Part shown: in pieces, positions 6,095 through 12,974 of the stretch
How the letters are laid out: each line of letters opens with the position of its first letter
How positions within the stretch are numbered: position 1 is the first letter of the stretch
NCBI GenBank assembly: GCA_003545155.1
Contig: DQCH01000103.1
Coordinates: 1 to 15,677 of the forward strand
Origin: Candidatus Acetothermia bacterium
GTDB taxonomy: Bacteria; Bipolaricaulota; Bipolaricaulia; UBA7950; UBA9294
Reading direction: 5' to 3'
DNA: 15,677 nucleotides
The notes under the pieces: model-generated
Told to the model about the DNA's origin: nothing
The model's input: only the letters and a program-made list of their open reading frames with translations
The model's database searches: none
Program-made: the position numbers and the translations under genes

Positions 6095-6908
6095 GCATCC
6101 GATCCTGCTAAAAGTTGGGCCGATCGTCATACGCTACTACGGCATGATGTATGTAATCGCCATTACGCTCGGCTTTTACCTCCTTTTAAAGGAGGTACGG
6201 CGCAAGGGCCTTCCCCTGTCTACTGAAGACCTCTTTGACCTCCTTTTGTGGACGATTCCGGTGGCGATCCTAGGTGCTAGGATCTACTACGTCGCCTTTC
6301 AATGGAGTTACTACAGCCACCATCTCTTTGATATTGTCAAGGTGTGGGAGGGAGGGCTCGCCATTCACGGAGGAGTGATCGCTGGAGCGATTGTCGTTTA
6401 CATCTTCTCTAAAGTGAAGAAAGCGGCGTTCTGGGCGCTCACCGACGCTCTTTCCCCCAGCCTCATTCTCGGCCAGGCGATCGGGCGGATCGGCAACCTG
6501 ATGAACGGCGACGCTTACGGCCTCCCCACAAACCTCCCGTGGGGGATTCACTTTCCTCACGACTCGCCTGCTGGAATGGCCTACCCTGGTCTTGCTACCC
6601 ATCCCTCGATGATCTACGAGATGGTCCTCAACCTGCTCATTTTTTTCTATCTGTGGTGGATCAGGAAGAAGGAATATCATGACGGCTTTTCCACCGCGAT
6701 GTATTTTATTCTCTATTCGCTTGCCCGTTCGCTTGTTAGCTTCACCCGCGCAGATAGTCTGTGGCTTGGCCCGGTCCGTGCTGCACATGTGATCAGCGCG
6801 GTGCTCGTTATCGGCTTTGGCGGATTCATCTTCTGGCGACGCCTCTACCAACGGCTTACGCCTGAAAGCGCTCTCCCAAGTAGAATCGACGGGCCAGTGG
6901 ATCGTTAA
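6093..6908 (+). CDS. lgt: Prolipoprotein diacylglyceryl transferase
   Basis: A 271-residue polytopic membrane enzyme, normal length for Lgt, which moves diacylglycerol from phosphatidylglycerol to the lipobox Cys of prolipoproteins, the first step of lipoprotein maturation. The start has GGGAG six bases upstream. Conserved features are YYG near the N-terminus, GGLAIHGG with His92, the family signature at 131-143 (GRIGNLMNGDAYG), HPSMIYE at 170-176 and a C-terminal R219-A-D segment. Departures from the family: the usual Phe and Glu of the signature are Leu136 and Asp140, and the Glu of the usual RxxxExxR segment is Ser216 (between R212 and R219). The fold assignment is secure, but these changes fall at positions important in E. 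coli. The 3' end overlaps the convergent lptB by 53 bp. lspA, the middle enzyme of the pathway, is not in the window. Confidence 0.95.
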   Translation: MHPILLKVGPIVIRYYGMMYVIAITLGFYLLLKEVRRKGLPLSTEDLFDLLLWTIPVAILGARIYYVAFQWSYYSHHLFDIVKVWEGGLAIHGGVIAGAIVVYIFSKVKKAAFWALTDALSPSLILGQAIGRIGNLMNGDAYGLPTNLPWGIHFPHDSPAGMAYPGLATHPSMIYEMVLNLLIFFYLWWIRKKEYHDGFSTAMYFILYSLARSLVSFTRADSLWLGPVRAAHVISAVLVIGFGGFIFWRRLYQRLTPESALPSRIDGPVDR

Positions 6909-7569
6909 AGATCTTCTCTGGAGTTCCCTCAGTAATCACCCTCCCCTCGTTGATCAGGTAAGCATAGTCAGTGATGGAGAGGGTGTCGCGCACGTTATGG
7001 TCGGTGATGACCAGTCCAATCCCCCGGCTCTTAAGGGTGATAATCTGTTCCTGTAAATTGGTTACGGAGATTGGGTCGATCCCCGAGAACGGTTCATCGA
7101 GAAGGATGTAGGAGGGGGAGGTAGCGAGCGCGCGGGCGATCTCCAGTCGGCGCCGTTCCCCCGAGGAGAGGGTCCTGGCCCACCGAGTGCGCAGACCCTC
7201 GAGGCCGAACTCGTGCAACAGCTCCTCACGGATTTTAAACCTCTTTCCTGGTTCGGTTGACCATTCCAATACGAGGTCGAGATTCTCCTTTACGCTTGCG
7301 CGAGTGAAGACCGAAGGCTCCTGTGGGAGGTAGCTGATTCCCAGTCTCGTCCGGCGGTAGAAGGGTAACATGGAGATGTCCTTTCCGTCGAGGAGAACCT
7401 CCCCCTCCTCGGCGGCGATGAACCCGATCATCATATAAAAAGTCGTCGTCTTTCCAGCCCCGTTTGGACCAAGAAGACCGATTATCTTCCCTCTTTCGAC
7501 TTGCATAGAGAGTCGATCAACCACGCGTCGCCTTTTGTAGCTTTTGGTCAGTGCTTTTCCCTCAAGCAC
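6856..7569 (-). CDS. lptB: LPS export ABC transporter ATP-binding protein
   Basis: Using GTG at 7569 the protein has 237 residues, close to E. coli LptB (241), and begins as the family does, just before the KALTKSYKRRRVV segment. A longer open frame reaches ATG 7635, but those extra residues lie in another frame of lptC and do not resemble LptB. A GGGGG stretch lies about eight bases before the GTG. Motifs are: Walker A GPNGAGKT (34-41), Q-loop Gln83, signature LSSGERRR (134-141), Walker B YILLDEPF (154-161), switch His191, and the typical C-terminal FYLGE. LptB powers extraction of LPS from the inner membrane with LptF/LptG, which are not in this window. The GTG overlaps the lptC stop by 8 bp, so translation is coupled. 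The 3' end overlaps convergent lgt by 53 bp, leaving no room for a terminator. Confidence 0.95.
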   Translation of the reverse strand: MLEGKALTKSYKRRRVVDRLSMQVERGKIIGLLGPNGAGKTTTFYMMIGFIAAEEGEVLLDGKDISMLPFYRRTRLGISYLPQEPSVFTRASVKENLDLVLEWSTEPGKRFKIREELLHEFGLEGLRTRWARTLSSGERRRLEIARALATSPSYILLDEPFSGIDPISVTNLQEQIITLKSRGIGLVITDHNVRDTLSITDYAYLINEGRVITEGTPEKIFNDPLARRFYLGERFQA

Positions 7570-8356
7570 TATCTGTACCCCCGAAGAAATGGTGGTTGAG
7601 AAGGAGATGCACCCCGCCGCCAGCACTGATTCCATCGGAGCTTAAGGTGACCAATTCCGCGCGGATCGTCCCTGAGGGAAGTGTTCCATTCACCTCTCCA
7701 GAAAGTTGAGCCTCTTCGGTCCCCGGGTCATACGTAATTCTAGCGCAGTGGTAGGTTTCCTCACCCCCTTGCACCGATACCCCGCCAGTGAGGATCAGCC
7801 TCCCATCTTTCTCCTCCGCTTTGTCCCCCACGATATGGAGCGGGGGGGAGCGGTCGAGTGTAGCAGTGATTCCTTCTTCGAGAAAAGAGTGCTCGCTCTT
7901 TAGATCATAACGAAATTGTCCCGCTTTCAACCTCGCCGCTGTCGAGGTAATTCTTACCCGAGTCGCGGTAAGTTCTCCCCCTTCCTCGACCCAAGTGATC
8001 GCCTCGGTCTGGAAGTGGTACCCGTCGTGACGAATGGCCTCTACTTTCCCCCTTAAGGTTACCTCGCTTCCCTCGAAGGTGAGGGTATCGGCCCTTGCCT
8101 GCAGCTGTTTCTTTCCATCGGTGTAGAAGATGACCTCTACCTCGGAGAGGCTTCCCTTATCGTCCTTCATCTTCCCCTCCCGTGCTTCTATGAGCCAACT
8201 TAGCGCACCTTCTTCGTCGTAGCCGGATAGGTTCACACCTTGAGCCTGGGTCGGTGGCGATGGCTCCTCCTGCCGGGAAGAAGTAAGAAAGAGGAGAATA
8301 ATCCCGGCTCCGATTAGGAGGAGGCTGATGGTGAGGAAGACCTTCGCTTTAGACAT
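7562..8356 (-). CDS. lptC: LPS transport periplasmic protein LptC with C-terminal OstA/LptA-like domain
   Basis: A 264-residue protein, clearly longer than E. coli LptC (191). One membrane anchor (about 6-25) is followed by the LptC β-jellyroll (about 36-167), with typical VNLSGYDEEGALSWLIEA, EVEVIFYTDG and VTLRGKVEA segments. A second repeat-like unit at about 171-253 (PLHIVGDKAEEKDGRLILTG, then SGEVNG and a closing SAGGGVHLLL) looks like the OstA/LptA fold. LptC takes LPS from LptB2FG and passes it to the LptA bridge; here one chain seems to contain both pieces. The ATG lies inside the end of pyrG (43-bp overlap) and lacks a clear ribosome site, so it probably depends on pyrG translation. 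The LptC call is firm; the LptA-like domain is a by-eye judgement. Confidence 0.88.
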   Translation of the reverse strand: MSKAKVFLTISLLLIGAGIILLFLTSSRQEEPSPPTQAQGVNLSGYDEEGALSWLIEAREGKMKDDKGSLSEVEVIFYTDGKKQLQARADTLTFEGSEVTLRGKVEAIRHDGYHFQTEAITWVEEGGELTATRVRITSTAARLKAGQFRYDLKSEHSFLEEGITATLDRSPPLHIVGDKAEEKDGRLILTGGVSVQGGEETYHCARITYDPGTEEAQLSGEVNGTLPSGTIRAELVTLSSDGISAGGGVHLLLNHHFFGGTDSA

Positions 8357-9936
8357 GCTTTAATAAATCCGCAGAAGAGGGGGTGGGGGGAGAGAAAGTG
8401 GGACTTAAATTCGGGGTGGAATTGAACTCCAACGAACCAGGGATGTTCCACAACCTCGATGATTTCCACCAACTGGTCGTCGGGAGAGGTGGCTGCGATC
8501 CGTGCCCCGCCATTCTCAAACTGCTGGCGATAGCGGGGGTTGAACTCGTAGCGGTGGCGATGGCGCTCATAGATCCGTTGAACGCCGTAACAGGAATAGC
8601 TCTTGGAGTCCTCTCGCAGGACTGCTTCGTACGCTCCCAGGCGCATCGTTCCTCCTTTTTCGGTGACTGTAGTCTGTCCCGCGAGAAGATCTATCACCGG
8701 GTGAGGCGTGGCGGGATCAAACTCGGAGCTGTTTGCTTTGGGGAGGCTGAGGTGTTCCCTGGCGTATTCGATCACCGCACACTGTAGCCCTAGACAGATT
8801 CCAAAGAAGGGAATCCCCTTCTTTCGCACGTACCCGACAGCTCTCACCTTTCCTTCGATTCCACGATCGCCGAACCCACCCGGAATCAATAGACCGTCGA
8901 GGCCGCTCAATTGGGCCTTTGGGCCTTCATGGAAGATGGCCTCGGCCGAGATCCACTCTAGGTCAACCCCTACATCCAGGGCGATCCCGGCGTGAAGGAA
9001 TGCCTCATTTATGCTCATATAGGAGTCTCTGAGTTGGACGTATTTTCCCACAATCCCAATCCTCACGCGCTGTGATGGCTCTTGCAACCGCTTGGTCAGA
9101 GCTTGCCACCGATCTACTTCCGCCTCCTGCTGGGGGAGGCCAAGTTCCTCAGCGATGCGACGGTCAAGTCCCTGATCTTTCATCGTTAACGGAACGTCGT
9201 AGATCGAGGGAAGATCGAGGTCCTCGATCACGTTCTGTTGGGGAACGTCGCAGAATAAGGCAATCTTGTCCTTGATCGAGTCGGCGAGGGAGCGGTCGCA
9301 ACGGGCCACGATCATGTCCGGTTGGATTCCGATTGCCCGTAGCTCTTTCACGCTGTGTTGCGTTGGTTTGGTTTTGATTTCATCCGTGCTTGCAAGATGA
9401 GGGAGGAGGGTGAGGTGGACGAAGAACGTGTCCTCGCGGGGGAGCTCGTCCTTCAGTTGCCGCAGCGCTTCCAGGAAGGGAAGGACCTCGATATCCCCAA
9501 CGGTTCCACCCACCTCGATCACCCCAATCTCAGCCTTGTTCTGCGTCAAGGGGAGTTGGATCAATCGCTTGATCTCGTCGGTAATGTGCGGGATCACTTG
9601 CACCGTCTTCCCGAGGAAGGCACCGGCGCGTTCCTGGCGGATAACATTCCAGTAGACCTGCCCGGTGGTGATATAGTTTACTGCGGAGAGCTCCTCATCG
9701 AGGAACCGCTCGTAACGGCCGATGTCGAGGTCGGTCTCCTTCCCGTCGCAGGTGACGAACACCTCTCCGTGCTCAAAGGGATTCATCGTCCCAGCGTCGA
9801 TGTTTAGGTAAGGATCGATCTTCTGAAGCGTAACGCGATACCCTCTGAGCTTGAACAACAGCCCGATCGAGGCCGCAATCACCCCTTTACCAAGGCCGGA
9901 GAGGACGCCCCCGGTGACGAAGATAAACTTGCGCAA
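8314..9936 (-). CDS. pyrG: CTP synthase
   Basis: CTP synthase makes CTP from UTP using ATP and glutamine. The start is TTG at 9936: GGGAGG (9943-9948) lies six bases upstream and the product then begins RKFIFVTGGVLSGLGKG, exactly where the family starts. The longer frame to ATG 10011 adds 25 residues with no family likeness. The resulting 540 residues match E. coli PyrG (545). The synthase domain (1-265) has the GGVLSGLGKG loop, the LNIDAGTMNPFEHGEV segment and EVGGTVGDIE. The class I glutamine amidotransferase domain (about 290-532) has the nucleophile Cys381 (GICLG) and His507-Pro-Glu509 (GVQFHPEF). The last residues (RRSSSPSASS) are an extra tail over the lptC start. It heads pyrG-lptC-lptB; pyrG near LPS genes is known in other diderms, often with kds genes that are absent here. 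Confidence 0.97.
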   Translation of the reverse strand: MRKFIFVTGGVLSGLGKGVIAASIGLLFKLRGYRVTLQKIDPYLNIDAGTMNPFEHGEVFVTCDGKETDLDIGRYERFLDEELSAVNYITTGQVYWNVIRQERAGAFLGKTVQVIPHITDEIKRLIQLPLTQNKAEIGVIEVGGTVGDIEVLPFLEALRQLKDELPREDTFFVHLTLLPHLASTDEIKTKPTQHSVKELRAIGIQPDMIVARCDRSLADSIKDKIALFCDVPQQNVIEDLDLPSIYDVPLTMKDQGLDRRIAEELGLPQQEAEVDRWQALTKRLQEPSQRVRIGIVGKYVQLRDSYMSINEAFLHAGIALDVGVDLEWISAEAIFHEGPKAQLSGLDGLLIPGGFGDRGIEGKVRAVGYVRKKGIPFFGICLGLQCAVIEYAREHLSLPKANSSEFDPATPHPVIDLLAGQTTVTEKGGTMRLGAYEAVLREDSKSYSCYGVQRIYERHRHRYEFNPRYRQQFENGGARIAATSPDDQLVEIIEVVEHPWFVGVQFHPEFKSHFLSPHPLFCGFIKACLKRRSSSPSASS

Positions 9937-9942
9937 CTCTAG

Positions 9943-9948
9943 CCTCCC
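9943..9948 (-). promoter_or_regulatory. Ribosome binding site deciding the TTG start of pyrG
   Basis: GGGAGG on the minus strand ends six bases before TTG at 9936. Together with the family-typical N-terminus it fixes the start, despite a longer upstream reading frame. Confidence 0.8.
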
Positions 9949-9972
9949 GTGCCCGCTCTTGAGTGCTGATAC

Positions 9973-10001
9973 AGCATACGGGAACCTGTAAGCCCCTGCA
10001 A
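9973..10001 (-). promoter_or_regulatory. Candidate pyrG promoter
   Basis: On the minus strand TTGCAG (10001-9996) and TATGCT (9978-9973) are separated by 17 bases, about 37 bp before the pyrG start. Matches to consensus are three and four of six, so this is a weak call supported mainly by spacing and position. Confidence 0.35.
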
Positions 10002-10013
10002 GAAGGATCACCT

Positions 10014-10042
10014 TTGTGGGGTTGGGTGACTTATGCTATAAT
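10014..10042 (+). promoter_or_regulatory. Promoter of the secG-oppDF-rdgB operon (extended -10)
   Basis: A perfect TATAAT (10037-10042) carries the extended element TG one base upstream (TGCTATAAT, 10034-10042). TTGTGG (10014-10019) lies 17 bases upstream as a modest -35. Initiation near 10049 would give a leader of about 44 bases before secG. Confidence 0.75.
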
Positions 10043-10092
10043 GCATTGCTTGGGTAAATCAAAGCAGAGAGTCGTGAAAGGATCGATGCTGT

Positions 10093-10317
10093 ATGTTTAG
10101 AGTGATATTGGAGGCTTTGTTTTTCCTTGACTGTTTTGCCCTGATGGGGTTAATTCTTCTTCAGATGAGCGAGCATTCGGGACTCGGCGGGGCTTTTGGC
10201 TCAGGGGCTTCGAGTACTGTGTTCGGACGCGATGTGGCCAAGGATCCCAAGCGGACGCTAACCGCCGCATTGGCGACTGTGTATATGGTTCTGGGATTCA
10301 TCCTGTCAGTCCTGTAG
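10093..10317 (+). CDS. secG: Preprotein translocase subunit SecG
   Basis: A 74-residue protein with two membrane helices (about 4-24 and 55-74) joined by a Gly/Ser-rich loop. The typical SecG features are present: LLQMSEHSGLGGAFGSGAS, then TVFGRDVAKDP, and a following helix starting with TLTAALAT. SecG is the accessory subunit of the SecYEG channel and assists SecA-driven export across the inner membrane. An AAAGG lies about 11 bases before the ATG and a strong extended -10 promoter lies 50 bp upstream. It opens the plus-strand operon; oppD follows after 25 bp. Confidence 0.94.
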   Translation: MFRVILEALFFLDCFALMGLILLQMSEHSGLGGAFGSGASSTVFGRDVAKDPKRTLTAALATVYMVLGFILSVL

Positions 10318-10342
10318 AATGCAGTAAGGAGGGAAGATAGCG

Positions 10343-11326
10343 GTGCCGTTAATTGAGGTAAGAGATCTCAAGACGTATTTCTACACCGAGGACGGTGTGG
10401 TACGGGCTGTGGACGGGGTTGACTTTACCATCGAACCGGAGAAGACGCTGGGGGTAGTCGGCGAGAGCGGGTGCGGAAAGACCGTGGCTGCGCTGTCGGT
10501 TATGGGGCTCATCCAAATACCGCCCGGAAAGATTGAGACCGGCGAGATACTATACCACCGTGATGGAAAAGTCACAGAACTGACCGGGCTCAATCCTAAG
10601 GGGAGGGAATACCGCTCGATTCGCGGAAACGAGATCGCTATGATATTCCAGGAGCCGATGACCTCTTTAAATCCGGTGTATACGATTGGGAACCAGATTA
10701 TGGAAGCGATCATCCTCCACCAGCACTTAAAAAAGAAAGAGGCACGCAAGAAGGCGATCGAGATGCTACACGCAGTGGGGATTCCTGTTCCAGAGCAGCG
10801 TGTCGATGAGTATCCACATCAGCTCTCCGGCGGGATGCGCCAGCGTGCGATGATCGCCATGGCGCTCTCCTGTAATCCGTCGCTTCTGATCGCCGACGAG
10901 CCGACCACAGCCCTTGACGTGACGATCGAGGCGCAGGTTCTTGACCTGATGAACGGTCTGCGCGAGAACTTTAACACCGCAATCCAGTTTATCACTCATG
11001 ACCTTGGGGTGATTGCACAGATGGCCGACGACGTGGTCATCATGTATCTGGGGAAGATCGTCGAAAGCGCGACGGTCAGCGAGATCTTCCATAACACCAA
11101 GCACCCGTACACCCAGGGGCTGATGAACTCAATCCCATCGCTCGCGACGACGAAGAAGGAACGCCTCATTCCCATCAAGGGGGTTGTCCCTGATCCGTTT
11201 GAGATTCCAGAAGGGTGCGGGTTTGAGCCGCGGTGTCCGCAGGCGATGGAAATCTGCAAGACGAAGATCCCGCCGCTTAAAGAAGTGGCTTCCGGCCACT
11301 TGGCTGCTTGTTGGCTGTACGAATGA
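10343..11326 (+). CDS. oppD: Oligopeptide/dipeptide ABC transporter ATP-binding protein (OppD/DppD type)
   Basis: A 327-residue ATPase of the peptide/nickel importer family, starting at GTG with AAGGAGGG (10326-10333) nine bases upstream. Motifs: Walker A GESGCGKT (40-47), Q-loop Gln103 (FQEPMTSLNP), signature LSGGMRQR (161-168), Walker B LLIADEP (181-187) and switch His219. The C-terminal oligopeptide_HPY-type extension begins near HPYTQGL (254-260) and contains four cysteines (C292, C298, C305, C323). This set is typical of the family and has been reported to hold an iron-sulfur cluster in some members. OppD pairs with OppF to drive a two-subunit permease fed by a solute-binding protein. 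Neither permease nor binding protein is in the window, so the substrate cannot be assigned. Spacing of 17 bp to oppF indicates one operon. Confidence 0.94.
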   Translation: MPLIEVRDLKTYFYTEDGVVRAVDGVDFTIEPEKTLGVVGESGCGKTVAALSVMGLIQIPPGKIETGEILYHRDGKVTELTGLNPKGREYRSIRGNEIAMIFQEPMTSLNPVYTIGNQIMEAIILHQHLKKKEARKKAIEMLHAVGIPVPEQRVDEYPHQLSGGMRQRAMIAMALSCNPSLLIADEPTTALDVTIEAQVLDLMNGLRENFNTAIQFITHDLGVIAQMADDVVIMYLGKIVESATVSEIFHNTKHPYTQGLMNSIPSLATTKKERLIPIKGVVPDPFEIPEGCGFEPRCPQAMEICKTKIPPLKEVASGHLAACWLYE

Positions 11327-11343
11327 CAAAGAGGTGATAGAGT

Positions 11344-12384
11344 TTGTCTTCTGACAACATCCTACTCGACGTTAAGAACCTAAAGAAGTACTTTCCCGTG
11401 CGAAAAGGGGTCCTGCGGCGCGTGGTGGCCCATGTCAAAGCGGTCGATGATGTCGACATGTACATCAAGGAGGGAGAGACCCTCGGTTTGGTGGGTGAGA
11501 GCGGCTGTGGGAAGACGACGACAGGCCGTACGATCCTCCGTTTGATCGAACCGACCGCGGGGGAGGTTCGCTTTCGGAGCAAGAAACTTGCTGGCCAGGG
11601 AGAAGAGTATAAAGAGGTGGATGTTGCCACCGCTTCTCGCAAGACGCTCAAGGCGCTCCGTCGAGATATGCAGATCATCTTCCAGGATCCTTACTCATCT
11701 TTAAACCCGCGTATGACCGTGGGAGCGATTGTGGGAGAGCCGTTGCTTGTGCACAGAGTGGCCAAGGGAAAAGAACGGGAGAATCGTGTTCGCGAGCTCC
11801 TCGGCGCAGTTGGGCTGAAACCGGATCACATGAAGCGTTATCCACACGAGTTTTCAGGCGGTCAGCGTCAGAGGATTGGGGTAGCGCGGGCCCTTGCCCT
11901 CGACCCCCAACTGATCATAGCTGACGAACCGGTCTCCGCGCTTGATGTTTCCATTCAGGCGCAGGTATTAAACATGCTTGAAGATCTGCAGGAAGAGTTT
12001 GGCCTGACGTACTTGTTTATTGCCCATGACCTCTCCGTGGTTAAGCACATAAGCGACCGGGTAGCGGTGATGTACCTGGGAAAGATTGTGGAGTTGTGCA
12101 AGACCGAGGAGCTGTTCACAAACCCGAAGCACCCATACACCGAGGCGTTGATGTCCGCAGTTCCGGTTCCGGACCCCGATTACAATGTGGAACGGATTCT
12201 CCTCGAGGGGGATGTCCCCAGCCCGGTAAATCCACCCTCCGGTTGCTACTTCCATCCGCGCTGTCGTTACGCGAAAGATACCTGCAAAACGGAGGCCCCG
12301 GTCTATCGCAATCTGGGTAATGAGCACTTTGTCTGCTGTCATTTCGCTGACTCGCTGAGCCTGCGGCCGGTCCAGACAGGATGA
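11344..12384 (+). CDS. oppF: Oligopeptide/dipeptide ABC transporter ATP-binding protein (OppF/DppF type)
   Basis: A 346-residue partner of OppD, starting at TTG with GAGGTGAT (11331-11338) five bases upstream; the protein then begins as OppF proteins do (NLKKYFPVRKG). Motifs: Walker A GESGCGKT (51-58), Q-loop Gln114 (FQDPYSSLNPRMTVG), signature FSGGQRQR (170-177), Walker B LIIADEP (190-196) and switch His228. The segment between Walker A and the Q-loop (about 79-102) is longer and more charged than usual. The C-terminal extension again carries cysteines (C301, C307, C314, C331, C332). As with oppD, the membrane permease and binding protein must be elsewhere. The stop overlaps the rdgB start as ATGA. 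Confidence 0.94.
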   Translation: MSSDNILLDVKNLKKYFPVRKGVLRRVVAHVKAVDDVDMYIKEGETLGLVGESGCGKTTTGRTILRLIEPTAGEVRFRSKKLAGQGEEYKEVDVATASRKTLKALRRDMQIIFQDPYSSLNPRMTVGAIVGEPLLVHRVAKGKERENRVRELLGAVGLKPDHMKRYPHEFSGGQRQRIGVARALALDPQLIIADEPVSALDVSIQAQVLNMLEDLQEEFGLTYLFIAHDLSVVKHISDRVAVMYLGKIVELCKTEELFTNPKHPYTEALMSAVPVPDPDYNVERILLEGDVPSPVNPPSGCYFHPRCRYAKDTCKTEAPVYRNLGNEHFVCCHFADSLSLRPVQTG

Positions 12385-12974
12385 TTCTCCTTCTCCTCGG
12401 GACAAAAAACGAGGGGAAGTTAAGCGAGTTGCGGGAGCTCCTGGCCGATCTCGATGGTGTAGAGCTTCTCACCTTTCATGACCGCCCTTTCAAATCGGTG
12501 GAGGAGATAGGATTAACCTTTGAGGAGAATGCCAGGCTCAAGGCGCGGACGATCGGCGCAGAGACAGGGCTTCCCGTTCTTGCTGAGGACACAGGGTTGG
12601 GGGTTGATGCTCTAGGGGGAGAGCCCGGTGTTCACTCCGCTCGCTTCGCCGGCGTCCCAGTCAACTACGAGCGAAACAACATCCTCCTCCTCGAACGCCT
12701 TGCCGGGGTGCGCGACCGGAAGGCTCGTTTCATAGCGGTGGCTGCGCTGCGCTTTCCTGACGGGCGAGAGTTTGTGCGTGAGGGCATCCTCACAGGGAGG
12801 ATTGCTCGTAAGCTCGAAGGAGAAGGGGGGTTTGGCTACGACCCATTGTTTATCCCCGAGGGCTTCTCGCGTACTCTTGCCGAGATGACGCTTGTTGATA
12901 AGAACCGGATCAGCCACCGGCGGCGAGCGATCGAGGGGATCAAACAGGTTCTAAGAGAGCTTGCTCACGACTGA
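12381..12974 (+). CDS. rdgB: dITP/XTP pyrophosphatase (non-canonical purine NTPase, RdgB/HAM1)
   Basis: A 197-residue protein of normal length for RdgB/HAM1, which hydrolyses dITP, ITP and XTP to monophosphates and so keeps deaminated purines out of DNA and RNA. Family motifs are the N-terminal GTKNEGKLSEL (T8, N10, K13), TFEENARLKA, AEDTGLGVDALGGEPGVHSARFAG, GFGYDPLF (150-157) and DKNRISHRRRA near the end. The ATG overlaps the oppF stop by 4 bp, so it is translationally coupled despite having no strong ribosome site. The 3' end overlaps the convergent dnaJ by 10 bp. It is the last gene of the secG operon. Confidence 0.96.
   Translation: MILLLLGTKNEGKLSELRELLADLDGVELLTFHDRPFKSVEEIGLTFEENARLKARTIGAETGLPVLAEDTGLGVDALGGEPGVHSARFAGVPVNYERNNILLLERLAGVRDRKARFIAVAALRFPDGREFVREGILTGRIARKLEGEGGFGYDPLFIPEGFSRTLAEMTLVDKNRISHRRRAIEGIKQVLRELAHD

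Noticed and set aside
7570..7635. Longer LptB from ATG 7635.
   Set aside because: The extra residues lie out of frame within lptC and have no family likeness; GTG 7569 gives the normal length and an 8-bp overlap with lptC.
9937..10011. Longer PyrG from ATG 10011.
   Set aside because: The added 25 residues do not resemble PyrG and would cover the candidate promoter; TTG 9936 has a strong ribosome site and a family-typical N-terminus.
9969..10094. Nine-base inverted repeat ATACAGCAT (9969-9977) / ATGCTGTAT (10086-10094) flanking the pyrG-secG promoters.
   Set aside because: It could be a pair of operator half-sites, but a match of this length is not very unlikely by chance in a region of this size, and one arm overlaps the secG start codon.
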